The notes beneath the pieces are model-generated. The model saw only the letters and a list, made by a program, of their open reading frames with translations. It was not told the DNA's origin and ran no database searches. DNA of 64,000 nucleotides from Calliopum simillimum (lineage: Eukaryota; Arthropoda; Insecta; Diptera; Lauxaniidae): NCBI GenBank assembly GCA_951812925.1, contig OX638372.1, positions 50,867,722 through 50,931,721 of the forward strand, read 5' to 3'. Positions 14,430 to 24,855 of this stretch are shown in pieces. The number at the start of each line of letters is the position of its first letter. Positions within the stretch are counted from its first letter, which is position 1. The position numbers were made by a program, and so were the translations under genes.

Positions 14430-14933
14430 GTTATTAAAAAGTACTCTCGCAACCGAAAAAGTACTTTCTGAAGAGTAAAAAAGGTCCCCTCCAAAATTAT
14501 CAAATATCATCACTGATTCTTGCTAAGCTTTATTATTATTATTATTTATTATACTCATATTATTTATTATATTAATATTATTAATATTATTAGTGCCTTA
14601 GAAATCAAATATTACACGTCTACTTAAAATTACGTTATTGCAGATTTTTTCGTTAGTTATGGTGCAAGATATATTTCAGTTGTATGGGAGGTACCACGCC
14701 CACTTGTCCAATCGTGCTGAAATTTTTATAAATTTAAGAAACTACATAAAACTTATACAATGAAAATGTTGTAACCATAGGTCGTTCCGTTTTTAAGATA
14801 TAGCCCAAAACGTAAATAAGTTTTATGGGAGGTGCCACACCCACTTATCCAAAAATTCTGATATAATTTTTTTTGTCTTTTTCCATACCTAAAACATAAA
14901 AAACTGCAAAAAAAATAGTTTTTTCCGTCTAGC
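14430..14933. other. AT-rich spacer, no gene
   Basis: Includes a TATTATT/ATTAATATT-rich low-complexity stretch at 14530-14592. Nothing else is recognised. Confidence 0.4.
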
Positions 14934-15246
14934 ATGTACTAATGGAGCACTTTTGATTCTACTGAAGTCCCATTTTGGCTAAAAAATTATGTTTTTTGGT
15001 CATCTCTTTTCATTGAAAAATGAAAGACTGTAATTATACAAAAACTTTGGCCTTTAAAAATTATAAATTTTTTTGGGGGTATAGATACTTAATATTCGCG
15101 TCCCAAAATCGTTTTTTTTACGTTTTTTGACTACGCGGCCGGAAATCGATTTTTTACTCAAAAGCAAGGCATTTAACGAAAAAAGTGTATTAGGCAAAAA
15201 TTGCTTAGAATTGTACGTTTGAATTTTTTAAGAATTTTTTGAGATA

Positions 15247-16554
15247 CGTAGGGCCTAACAAAAGTTCGCTTAGTTGGTGTCATGTTATAAAATTTTAGTA
15301 AATCAAAAAATTGCGTATTATTTGTTATCGTCTTACGATACATCATTTTAATTTTCAGAAAGATGGAAATGGAGAGAAGAAAACGTAAAATTCGTGAAAC
15401 AATGTCAGCAGATATTCCAATGCCTACGCAGCAAGAGATTCGGTTTGCTATTCATTTTGGATTTCGACGTAAGCTCAAGCCTATGGAAATATTTAATGAA
15501 TGCCAAATAGCATTTGAAGTTAATGCGCCATCCCTCGTGACTATTTTAAAGTGTTTCCGAAGATTCCAGACAGGTCATTTTTCTGTGGAGGACGATTCTC
15601 GAGAAGGCCGCCCAAAATCTTCGACTGATTATGAATGCGTAGCGCTCTCTAAAATTGACGAAGATTCAAGACTGACCCAGGAAATCATTGCTGAGGAACT
15701 GGGCTTGAATGCCATGGCTGTATCGCGAATATTAAAAAATGATCTTGGATACACGAAGAAATCTGCACGATGGGTCCTTAGAATTTTAAGTGATGCTCAA
15801 AAAGAGGCACGTGTGCGTTTTGCTAAGTATTTTCTTGATAAATTCTAAAACGGAGAGTCTTATACTTTCAAGAAAATAGTAACAGGTGATGAAGCATGGT
15901 TTTAGAAGTACGACTCTGAAACCAAACAACAATCCATGGTATGGAGCCCAGAAGGTGCAAGTCCACTTGTTAAAGTAAAGCAAGAAAAAGTCAGCAACAA
16001 AAGTAATGATGTCAGTTTACTTCACCAGAGAGAAAGTTGCTATTCCTTTTGAAAAAGGTCAGACGGTTACTTCAAAATGGTATAATGAAACCTGTTTATC
16101 AGAAGTTTTCCAAAATTTATTGGGAAAACGACAAAAAAGGAGCTACCCCACTACTTTCTTCATAACGACAATGCACCAGCGCACACTGCTGAAAATTCGA
16201 CCGATTTTGTTGCGCTTTCAGGCATCGAAGAAATTCGTCCAGCACCTTATTCCCCAGGTCTAGCGCCTTGTGACTTCTGGTTGTTTCCAAAAATGAAAAA
16301 AAAATTTGAGAGGGAGAGTCTTCAACAGCAATGAGGAGATTATAAATGCGGTTAATGATGAAATTGCAAAACTGCAAAAAGCCGATTTTGAAGACTGTTT
16401 TTCAAGATGGATTTATCGACTTAAAAAATGTATCAAAATAAATGGCGATTACGTTGAAAAAATACAAATAGATGAAGAATAAAGTTATAAATTAAAAAAA
16501 TTAAATTTAAAAGTTTTTTCAATTCAACCAAGCGAACTTTTGTTAGGCCCCTCG
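15247..16554 (+). mobile_element. mariner element, 1308 bp, inactive
   Basis: Terminal inverted repeats of about 30 bp: GGCCTAACAAAAGTTCGCTT at the left end and its near-perfect reverse complement at the right end. They are flanked on both sides by TA (15245-15246 and 16555-16556), the mariner target. Length is typical for the superfamily. The transposase inside is broken. It inserted into an older foldback repeat that continues on both sides. Confidence 0.92.
15363..16482 (+). pseudogene. mariner transposase, disrupted
   Basis: From the ATG at 15363, 161 residues are open and carry the paired DNA-binding domains: a helix-turn-helix region around residues 25-70, then DSREGRPKS and a second HTH with GLNAMAVSRILK. 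A stop after FAKYFLDKF is followed in frame by the first catalytic motif (TGDEAWF) and more stops. A later frame shows LHNDNAPAH and LAPCDFWLF; the two Asp residues are separated by 34 residues, the D34D signature of true mariners. Reading ends at a TAA at 16480-16482. Several stops and frameshifts make it non-functional. The stops are left as they are; no intact protein is implied. Confidence 0.9.
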
Positions 16555-17735
16555 TAGTTTATAGTTTTTTAAAAAAATTTTCAAATTGAGTTTTCAGCTT
16601 ACGATCGTTAGAAAAACGCTTGGTTTACTCAAAACCAAGGCATCTACGAAAAAATTTCATATGGCGTAAAATGCTAAGAATCTTTTCTTAGAATTTTTGT
16701 AAACTTTTTTTTTATTTTTTGACCAAGTTTTTGGAAAATTATAAAATATCTCCAAAAGTTCAGAAAAACTCACACGTATTTTTTGGATAATTCTAAGCAT
16801 TTTTTGCCAATAACACTTTTTTCGTTAAATGCCTTGCTTACGAGTAAAAAATCGTTTTTCCGGCCGCGTAATTGAAAACTGTAAAAAAATCGATATCGGT
16901 ATGCGAATATTATCTATGAAGCAAAACACGCCAAGTTTACCAGGTTTAAATTTTTTTATCTCCGATTTCGCTCAAATTTGGCAATATGGTAGATCCGGTG
17001 TGCAAGAACAACAATCCGGGAGGATTTGGTCCTAGTACTATTTGTTGTTAAAACACAGGGTGTTGAAGTTGGCGTTTTTAGTCATTTTCATGATAAGGGT
17101 GTTTTTTCAAAAATTTTTAGCTTACACTAAAGTTTGTAAGTTTATATATCTAAGTTACTGGTCCCATTCATTTTGAAGTGTTCTTTTTATAAAAAAATAT
17201 TTCTTGGTGAAAAAATTTTTTTTCACCAAAACTTTTTACACTTAAAAATATTTTTGAATTTTTTTTAAAAAAAACCATCTTCGATTTTTTTTAAAAGTAC
17301 TTTAGGTTAAAGCATAATTTATAAGCTTTAAAATGATGTATGACTCAAGATGGGATTCGGACGCTACATGGGTGTTTTTGGCTTTTGAACGCTGAAGGCA
17401 AAAATCTTTTTTTACTCGAGAGGAAAGCATCTTACGTTAAAAGTGTACTAGGCAAAAAATGCTTAGAATCGTCTAAGAAATACGTGTGCATTTTTTTGGA
17501 ATTTTTTAAAACTTTTTTTTTTTGAATAATTTTTGAAAAATTTTTTTTAATAAAAATTTTTTTTAAGAATTTTTAAGTGTGTTACTTAATGACATTTATG
17601 TATTGAAAATTGATTTTTTTTTTAAATGAACTTTTAGTCATATATTTGCAAAGATCGATTTACATATAAATCTATCAATGCATTTTCTAACACATAATTA
17701 TGACTAATCAAGGAACGGATTAAAAACACGGCTAT

Positions 17736-17780
17736 GGTGACATATGTTTCGTCTTTCGCCACAAAGACTCATCAGACTAT
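17736..17780 (-). ncRNA. hammerhead ribozyme, minimal stem III type
   Basis: On the minus strand: CTGATGA (17775-17769), GTCTTT (17768-17763), loop GTGGCG (17762-17757), AAAGAC (17756-17751), GAAA (17750-17747), CATATG (17746-17741), UC (17740-17739), with predicted cleavage before 17738. Stem II is a perfect 6-bp helix, both invariant core strands are intact, and CATATG is a self-complementary minimal stem III as in repeat-borne hammerheads. Stem I pairs ATAGT (17780-17776) with ACCAT (17738-17734): four of five pairs, with one A-C mismatch. A single C-to-T change would complete it. The chance of all these parts falling in order at random is low, but activity needs a cleavage assay. Confidence 0.8.
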
Positions 17781-17867
17781 TTTTGTTGTAATTATAATTA
17801 TTTTTATTTCACTAAATTAATTATAATTGAAAAATTGCAAGTTTGAAAACTTTGTGTTTTTGGCCTG

Positions 17868-17948
17868 GGCGGGAGTTGAACCAAGAACCTCCAGGTTGGT
17901 AGCAGAAGTCGTTACCACTGCACCAGCCTTGCCCGGCTGCGAAGCCGT
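17868..17948 (-). other. tRNA-like head of copy A (box A and box B)
   Basis: The minus strand carries GGTGCAGTGGTAACG and, 42 bases after its start, GGTTCAACTCC: good Pol III A and B boxes at tRNA spacing. The terminal GCCGGGC can pair with GCCCAGG with one irregularity. It is not flanked like a tRNA gene and runs into the repeat body, so it is probably a SINE head. A degenerate true tRNA is less likely. Confidence 0.7.
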
Positions 17949-19315
17949 CTTTTGCCAGTTTTGTTTGTGTGTTAATACGTATTGATAAATCATAATTGTT
18001 GTTTGTGTTATTTATTGATATTTGGTATAGTTGTTCCTTTGGAACAAATTCAATACCGATTGCAGGTGTTTCCACCTTATCAGGGCGTGTTCTCCCAAAT
18101 AACTTTAAGAATTTTTAAGTGTGTCACTTTAGTGTCTTACTTATATGTAAATCGATCTTTGCAAATATATGACTAAAAGTTCAATTAAAAAAAAAAAAAA
18201 AAAAAAATCAATTAAAAATTTTTGCAAAAATTATTGAAAGGAAAAAATTTTTTTTTTTAACTTTTTAAAAAATTCCAAAAAAAAACCTCACTTATTGCTT
18301 GGTCGATTCCGAGCATTTTTTGCATTGTACACTTTTTACGTAAGATGCTTTCCTCTCGAGTAAAATAAGATTTTTGCCTTCAGCGTTCAAAAGCCAAAAA
18401 CACCCATGTAGCGTCCGAATCCCATCTTGAGTCATACATCATTTTAAAGCTTATAAATCATGCTTTAACTTAAAGTACTTTTGAAAAAAGTTTTAGCTGG
18501 GTTTTTTTAAAAAAAAATCAAAAGTATTTTTAAGTGTAAAAAATTTTGGTAAAAAAAAAAATTTTTCACCAAGAAATATTTTTTTATAAAAAGAACACTT
18601 CAAAATAAATGGGACCAGTAACTTAGATTTATAAATTTACAATCTTTAGTGTAAGCTAAAAATTTTTGAAAAAACACCCTTTTCATGAAAATGACTAATG
18701 ACAAATGGTACTAGGACCAAATCCTCCTGGATTGTTGTTTTTGCACACCGGATCTACCATATTGCCAAATTTGAGCGAAATCGGAGACAAAAAAATTTAA
18801 ACCTGATACACTTGGCGTGTTTTGCTTCCTATATCTCTTAAAAAAATTTATAATTTTTAAACGCCAAAATTTAATTTTGTAATAAAAAGTGATGACTAAA
18901 AAACATATTTTTTATCCAAAACGGGCCTTCATTAGGATCAGAAGTGCTCCATTGGTTTTTCTCGGAATAAAAAAAAAAAAAAAAAAAAAATTATGCAGAT
19001 ATCGTTTTTAAGATGAATCTAAATTTCTAGTGTTTGTTCCCAGAGAAACAAACCCGCCAAATTGACTTTGTGCGCAAGTGGTGTGCTACAAGCCAAAATT
19101 TTGAAGAAGATACCATCAAAGCATTATTAAGTGGTGTTCCAGAAAAAATAAAAAATTTTGCGCTTCGAAATTAATAATTTGTTTTTCGATCTTATTTTCT
19201 TTATTTGAATTAAATTTGTCTTAATAAACTATGAACTTTTTGAAAATTGAAAGTCTGGTTACTCAGATATACAATATTTATTTCTCAATTTTTTTTAAAA
19301 AATACAGTAGTTTTC

Positions 19316-19582
19316 TTAGCCCGAGGCAAGTTTCGCAAAAATTGACTGTTTGCTAAATCCAGTAGCGTCCTTGTTTTTTGGAGGTTGTGGTTTTAACTTA
19401 GCAAAACGAGGTCTGTCATCCCTTTTTGGTCGTCCTAATAGTTGACCTTTCATTAATGAAGATGTTTCTTGATTATCGACAGCAGTTAATGTTTTTATGT
19501 CTGCATCGTCAATAGTTGGTTTCTGTTGAGTTTCTGCCGTAATTTGCAGTAGAAGTAACGCAAAAATTATTATTTCCAGCAT
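19316..19582 (-). CDS. small putative secreted protein, 88 residues
   Basis: The ATG at 19582 opens a frame with a textbook signal peptide (MLEIIIFALLLLQITAE, cleavage likely near residue 17-20). It is followed by a polar stretch with GRPKRDDRPRF (possible dibasic processing) and a Lys/Pro-rich tail ending AKLASG, then a stop. AATAAA occurs on the minus strand near 19276-19281, about 35-40 bases past the stop. I recognise no family. It could be a single-exon small peptide gene or the last exon of a larger one. A TA-flanked transposon ends only about 32 bases upstream of the ATG (19615-20863), so the natural 5' UTR or promoter has been separated by 1.25 kb. Signal peptide seen; secretion and processing are inferred. 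Confidence 0.5.
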   Translation of the reverse strand: MLEIIIFALLLLQITAETQQKPTIDDADIKTLTAVDNQETSSLMKGQLLGRPKRDDRPRFAKLKPQPPKNKDATGFSKQSIFAKLASG

Positions 19583-19614
19583 CTAAAATTAAAAAAAAAA
19601 ATAATTAAAAATTA

Positions 19615-20863
19615 CTTAGGGGAGGGGGGGGCTAGTGTGGACTGGGGGCTAGTGTGGACAAATTCAAATTCTCGCGCCGTTTTGAATTTTTTGTTTCTGT
19701 TTTATATTTTTCAAGTTGGTATTTGCACTCTGCATCACCAGAAAAAAATTCATTTGTTGACAGTTCAGCTTTCCATGATAACGTGACCGAACGTGTTTTA
19801 AGCAGCAAAAAGTAATTTTTTTGTTGCTTCGTAATTTCAGTGATACTTTTAAACTAATTTTTCTTTTGCTGTAGTGTTAATAGATAATACAACTTAAAAT
19901 AGTGTTTATTTAAACCGTTGAAATTATTTTTGAAGAACTTTACCGTGAGGTTAAAAAAAAAATATTTTTGTTTAACAAGACATGAAGGGGCTAGTGTGGA
20001 CAACTGAAATGGGGCTATTGTGGACATGTCCGCAGCAGCTGAAATGACTCCAGAAATCGTCAGACCATTTTTAAAAGCCGTTCCAAGAAAGTACGTTACT
20101 AAAAAGAAAGGATGACAGATTCACGTATCCCGATTTACCGGATACCAGCGAAATTTACCGAAATGAAATAGTGACAAAGCTGCCACAACCACAACAACTT
20201 TCGGAAACATCGCGATCAGCAAGTTATATGAAATTTGAAACATCATGGACAAAAAGTATTTTATATTGGCCAAATTGTCACGATCCACGGTTCTCAAGAT
20301 TTCGACATTACGTTTCTAAAAAGAAAGAACGATAGATTCACGTATCCCGATATACCGGATACCAGCCAAATTCACCGAAATGAAATAGTGGCAAAGCTGC
20401 CACAAGCACAACAACTGCCGGGAACATCTCGATCAGCAAGTTATATGAAGTTTGATATAAATTTCTCCAAATACAACATGGGATAGCAGTTAATTTTTTA
20501 TTTGTATTATTATTTGTATTTAATACATCGTTATTTTCTTGAATAAACATGTATCTGAACTCTTTCTTAACGTTTTTGTATGAATTATTAAGTTTCTTAT
20601 GGTGTCCACATTAGCCCCCAGTTAAATCAATGGTTGTCCACACTAGCCCCGTATAAGGGGCTAGTGTGGACAAATGTAAGCTCTTTTTAAAATAACTTAA
20701 TAGTGCATTTATGAAAATAAAAATTCATAACTATTGATGCAATTATGAAGGCAAGAGGTATAAGTAATCGCTAAAAATTACTTTATTACAAAAATGATAT
20801 ATTTACATATATAATTCTGTAATTATATAAAAATTGTCCACACTAGCCCCCCCCTCCCCTAAG
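19615..20863. mobile_element. pogo/Tigger-like DNA element, non-autonomous, 1249 bp
   Basis: Terminal inverted repeats start CTTAGGGGAGGGGGG and continue GCTAGTGTGGAC; TA lies immediately outside both ends (19613-19614 and 20864-20865). The motif GGGGCTAGTGTGGAC or a one-base variant is repeated about eight times in the two subterminal regions (19629, 19645, 19985, 20009, and inverted or direct near 20600, 20634, 20657, 20837). The interior keeps only the tail of a transposase-like protein, duplicated in tandem. TA target plus this tail fit a pogo/Tigger/jerky-type element. Confidence 0.75.
20100..20486 (+). pseudogene. tandem-duplicated C-terminal fragment of a pogo/jerky-like transposase
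   Basis: A stretch of about 140 bp at 20100-20238 recurs at 20319-20457 (offset about 218). The second copy lies in an 83-codon frame, 20235-20486, with YIGQIV, DFDITFLKRK, YPDIPDTSQIHRNEIVAKLP and a stop. This looks like the acidic/beta tail found after the DDE domain in many insect pogo-like proteins. The first copy has a frameshift. There is no DDE core, so it cannot act as a transposase. Family assignment is by pattern memory and moderate. Confidence 0.5.
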
Positions 20864-21115
20864 TAGAAAATTTATAAACCTTGTTCATTTTGGCAAACGT
20901 CTTGGTTTTTGCGCGACATCCGTCTAACTAAAGCATAATTTATTGACTTGAATATTTATAAGATTTCACCATAAGCAGAGTTTTTTTACTAAATGATTGG
21001 CTAAAAATTTCTCAAGTGAGCCAACTAAGAATTTAAACGAAAACAAAAAAAAAAAATGATTTTTTATAGCAACTAGTAAATGTTTTTGAAAATAGCAAAT
21101 TATTATTACTAGAGT
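20864..21115. other. AT-rich spacer
   Basis: Continuation of the DNA interrupted by the TA-flanked element. No feature recognised. Confidence 0.35.
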
Positions 21116-21119
21116 GATT

Positions 21120-21800
21120 TAGACAGACGTGGGCCACAGGTTGGAGAGGGCCACCCAAGTAATTTTAAGATAATTGACATCTATGTCAAACCGCGCACAT
21201 TAATTATCGTATTTTGACACGAGGTCACTTTTTATAAGCATTTGGGGGTTATAAACCTGCTTTCGCACTGTCCAGAGAAAAGTGCTGTATATTTTGGCGA
21301 AAAAGTTTTTACCCTCGTACCCTTTCATACGATTTGTGATCGAATTTTTAAGCGAAATACTCAGGTAAATATGCAATATGTTAGTTAAAAATGTTATCTT
21401 TGGAATGCAAAGTGATTTTTGCCCATTATTTACGTTGAGTTTTTGTGGAATGCATATGAAAAAAAAGTGACTTGTAGGTAGAAGTGGGCCCTTATTTGTA
21501 GACTGGCATGGGCCACTTATGTAATGCCGTTCTTTGCACAATAAAGTGTTTTTATTAATTATGCAAATGTCTTATTTACTCATTTTTATCATTTTAGCCA
21601 TTATGCCTCCAAAAAAAAAAGAAGGAAACCACCAAAAAATGGTAAATTATGAAAAATCGCAGATACCAACAAAAGATTCAAAAGAAGTCAATTGTTCACA
21701 ACCAGCTGTGCAAAAAGGTAAACAAAGAAAGTCCTCGGTTCTTCAGATGAAGATATTGATTTTTGTATGATTTGCACTAAATTGATGACGACAAAGCTCA
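21120..21800 (+). mobile_element. relic of another G-rich-terminus element with transposase tail
   Basis: GTGGGCCAC-type motifs occur near 21127, 21145, 21484 and 21511. Between and after them a weak frame reads MPPKKK at 21603 and, after a frameshift, SSDEDIDFCMICTKL near 21740, which resembles the acidic CxxC tail of jerky/pogo-like transposases. Ends are not defined. Low-to-moderate confidence. Confidence 0.4.
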
Positions 21801-21814
21801 CAAAAAAAAATTCC

Positions 21815-21935
21815 AGCTAGTACTAGGACCAAACCTTATTGGATTCTTGTCCTTGCACACCGGATCTACAAAATTTGAGCGAAATCGGAGAAAAAAAAAT
21901 TTTGAGCTGGTACACTTGGCGTGGATTGCTTCATG
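21815..21935 (-). repeat. family-R arm fragment
   Basis: TAGTACTAGGACCAAA, TTGCACACCGGATCTAC and AATTTGAGCGAAATCGGAGA appear in order, the reverse complement of the 13135-13325 fragment, shortened by a small deletion. Confidence 0.85.
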
Positions 21936-22199
21936 TATAGGAACTAAGTACATCCCAGAAAAAGTGGGGATAATCGATATCGGTTCAAAAGTAATTAACA
22001 ATATAGTAGCGTACTTTATACGCTTTTTTCGTAAGATGCCTTGTTTTTTCTCTACAATTAAAAAAAAAGACTTTCTCGGCGTCACTATATTGTTTGAATC
22101 AATATTGATTACCGTCATTTTTTACAAGGGTATAGTTTCTAGGTATACAGATAGTGCGCACATATTTTTTATAATTTTTTAGAAGTCGGAGAAGTTGAT

Positions 22200-23230
22200 T
22201 AATTTTCTATTTATTTATTCAAATAGGGATTTTCAAGAATAAATGACAAAGTTTTGGTCCCAAAAAAAAAAAAAAAACCATTTTTTCCCTGGTCTAACTT
22301 AAATATATTTAAGAATTTTTTTGTTACTTAATGACATTTATAAATTGAAAATTAATTTTTTTAAATAAATATATTTATATAAAAAATATTTTTTTATAAA
22401 TTTTTACTACACAGATAGTACAATCACTTGGGAGAATAAGATTATGTTACATGGAAAAAACTGGTTTTTTTTTTTCAAAATAGCTCCAAAACTGTTCGAT
22501 CTAGAAAAAAAATGTTCTTGCATTTTGTAGAACGTTCAATTCCCTATAAGGAGCTTTTCGAACTGTTCTTTCGTCCGACTTACCGTTCATGAGATATCGC
22601 GTCTTGAAAATCATTCAAAATTGAACATTTTACTATGCGCAGTACTATTGAATTGAACATTCTACAAAATGCGAGAAACTGTTTTTTCTAGAACTAATCG
22701 TTCTGGAGATTTTTTGAACAAACGATTTTTTTTTTGAGTTTCAGGCTTAACATAAAAATATCTCCTAAACTATAGGTCATCTGAAAAAAAAAATCAATTG
22801 TAAATTGTAGTGCAAGCAATTCCCTATAAAAAAATATTTTTTTTTTAAACTCACCGTTCATGAGTTATCATAATTTTAAGTTTAACACATCACTGTGCCT
22901 ATTCATAAGCAACATGCACAATTTACTAATTTTTTTCAAATTTTGAATTAGGATATCTCCTGAGTTATAAGTCGTACGAAAACAATTGAGAGTCATTTTT
23001 ATAGAAAATTTTATAAGCTAAAATATTTCTCCACAATATTTTTCTCTGAATGTAACCGTTAAAGAGATATTTGTAAAAAAGTGATTTTGGGCGCTATTTT
23101 TCCAATATGGCGGCGCGAGCGAACACGACTCGGAGTAGCAAAGTTGAAATTCTGAAAGAGCACATCGAAATCTATAAATCCCGCAAAATTTTCCAGGTGA
23201 AACTACCAAATGACTGTACTAAGAGCGAAG
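22200..23230. other. AT-rich non-coding repeat-like stretch
   Basis: It contains repeated phrases around CCGTTCATGAG-ATATC (near 22584 and 22853) and AGATATC-rich blocks, typical of a degraded element. No coding sequence. Confidence 0.4.
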
Positions 23231-23231
23231 A

Positions 23232-23875
23232 AAAAAAAGCATAGCTTGCGTTGCTAAATGAGTTTCTACCACATTCGTGAGTGTTTTAACTACGTTTCGT
23301 TGCTGATTTGGATTTAACAACGCTCCAAGATCATATTTGTATGGTGCGTTGCTAGATCACTCACGAATGTGGTTGAAACTTGTTTAGCAATGCTGGTTGC
23401 CAAGCGTTGTTATATCCAAATCAGAAACGAAACTTGGTCAAAACACTCACGAACGTGGTAGAAGCTAATTTCAAACAAATAGACTTTCTGTAAAGATGAC
23501 AATGGCTGAGTTCGTTAACGTCCGCATCTATCACACGACAGTTTCCAGGTTCAAATCTCCGCAATATCAAACAAAAAAATATTTACATATTTAAAGCAAA
23601 AGTTTTAAATTAAAAAAGAAAATAATATCAGTTTCATTGTTGCTGACATGAAATAATTAGAATTAAAAAAATAATACAAAAAAAAAAAAATATATTTTTA
23701 TTGTATTTTATTTAGAAACGCGCGTTATTAAATCACTCACGAACGTAGTTGAAACACATTTAGCAACGCGCGTTGTTAAAACTACTACAAACGAGCCATG
23801 CTCAAAATTTGGGTAGCAACGTTGTTAAAATAACCACGTATGTGCCACTTTTGACAATTTTGTTTTCTCTGTGTA
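23232..23875. repeat. foldback-type repeat, same family as 8556-9690
   Basis: Blocks GTGAGTGTTTTAACTACG, TTCGTTGCTGATTTGGATTT and CACTCACGAACGTGG are present in both orientations. The tRNA-like insert is at 23505-23570. The end, with TTAAAATAACCACG near 23835, mirrors the start of the 8556 copy. Opposite orientation to that copy. Confidence 0.75.
23505..23570 (+). other. tRNA-like module in foldback repeat
   Basis: TGGCTGAGTTCGTTAACG (box A-like) and GGTTCAAATCTCC (box B) about 40 bases apart, with CCGCATCTATCACACG between. The counterpart at 9322-9396 differs by scattered substitutions. Read as a tRNA-derived internal Pol III promoter; not a functional tRNA because no acceptor stem is evident. 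Confidence 0.6.
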
Positions 23876-24850
23876 GTTGCTTAAAGAAAAATTTTTTTTT
23901 TTAAAGCCTTTTTTACGTTTAAATTCTTAGGTGGCTCACTTGAGAAATTTTTTGCCAATTCTGCAAATATTATTGTTCAGAAACATGTTTCTTTTTTGCA
24001 ACTAATACAACCAGTTGTACTGATTAGTAATAACTAAAACCTAAGCACGTGCTGCAAACCAAGTGTCTGCAAACTATTGCCAAAGATTTCTTAATTAGAA
24101 ATTTAATATTTTGCTCCGTTTAACAAAAAACTAAGAGCATTGCATTCGCGACATGAAAATGTAAACTTTAATTTTGTGAAAACAATAATTGAGCTGTTCA
24201 ACTCCGAAACGAGGCAAAAGTAATGTCATATAAATTATGCACCATTACGGTCGGTTATTTGGTCGATATAATTTTTTCAACTTAATCTCAACAATTCCAT
24301 ATCATCAAGTAAATTTTTGCGAAAATAGAAATCAATTTTATTCGTCCCTAACCAAATGTCGGCCAATGCATATTATGAAATTACAATTTTACATTGTTTT
24401 AAGCAAAATATAAGTATGTAATAAAAGGTATGTAGTTTTTGGTTTTTTCAGTACATTTTATCAATAAAACGGGCATAAAAAAGGCTGTCGGACCGATTTA
24501 AATTTTTTTTTTCGGATTTAGAATTCTTGTTATTTTTTGCATTGTTTGGCATTTTCTTTCGAAATTCTGCCGGCTAAAAATTTTTTAATTATTTTTTGCG
24601 CGGATGTAAATCGTGATTTTCGATTTGTCATTTTATCTGAAAACTGAGAACTGATCGAAAATTTTTGTAAATGCAGTCCTACGATATCAATAGCAAGGAA
24701 TAATAATTACATAGTCTGAACTCAGATATTTTTTTGCCGTTGAACAGTGTAGTATACAAAATTTTTCAAATTCTGTTTTTTTTTTTTATTGCTTATAATA
24801 GTGAATAAACCTATCAAAAGTTACAGAAAAAAGTAATTTTTGTGAAATGG
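23876..24850. other. AT-rich spacer with the second copy of the 5975-6170 repeat
   Basis: The segment 24185-24365 resembles the insertion in the dead protease. The rest shows no gene or clear structure. Confidence 0.45.
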
Positions 24851-24855
24851 ATCTC

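Larger units (their letters stand above)
17700..17960 (-). mobile_element. tRNA-headed SINE-like repeat with hammerhead ribozyme (copy A)
   Basis: Read on the minus strand from about 17960: a tRNA-like head (GGTGCAGTGGTAACG as box A, GGTTCAACTCC as box B, near-complementary ends GCCGGGC and GCCCAGG), then an AT-rich body with CAATTATAATTAATTTAGTG, then the ribozyme at 17736-17780. Copy B (35665-36940) has the same body and ribozyme region after a different-looking tRNA-like head. Two independent genomic positions sharing head type, body and ribozyme order argue for a mobile family. A tRNA-derived SINE or an animal retrozyme is the closest known category; Penelope-like elements also carry hammerheads, but no reverse transcriptase is visible here. 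Confidence 0.7.
16914..18832. repeat. family-R foldback element, complete
   Basis: Arms of roughly 650-750 bp run from GAAGCAAAACACGCCAAG (16919) inward, and from its reverse complement at about 18813-18828. The arms pair through GTGTTTTTTCAAAAATTTTTAG, TGGGACCAGTAACTTAGAT-like and AAGCATAATTTATAAGC-like blocks. The loop (about 17670-18100) holds the tRNA-like/hammerhead repeat. A smaller family member lies in an intron at 54810-55578. Confidence 0.85.
14934..18965. repeat. giant nested palindrome, about 4 kb
   Basis: Outermost arms: ATGGAGCACTTTTGATTC-type sequence near 14943 is mirrored near 18930-18955. Next in are the TTAATATTCGC / GCGAATATTA blocks and the AGGCATTTAACGAAAAAAGT block at 15167, mirrored near 16820. 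The 16914-18832 family-R foldback then forms a further palindrome. A mariner (15247-16554) lies in the first centre and a tRNA-like/ribozyme repeat (17700-17960) in the second. Several foldbacks have stacked here. Confidence 0.75.
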
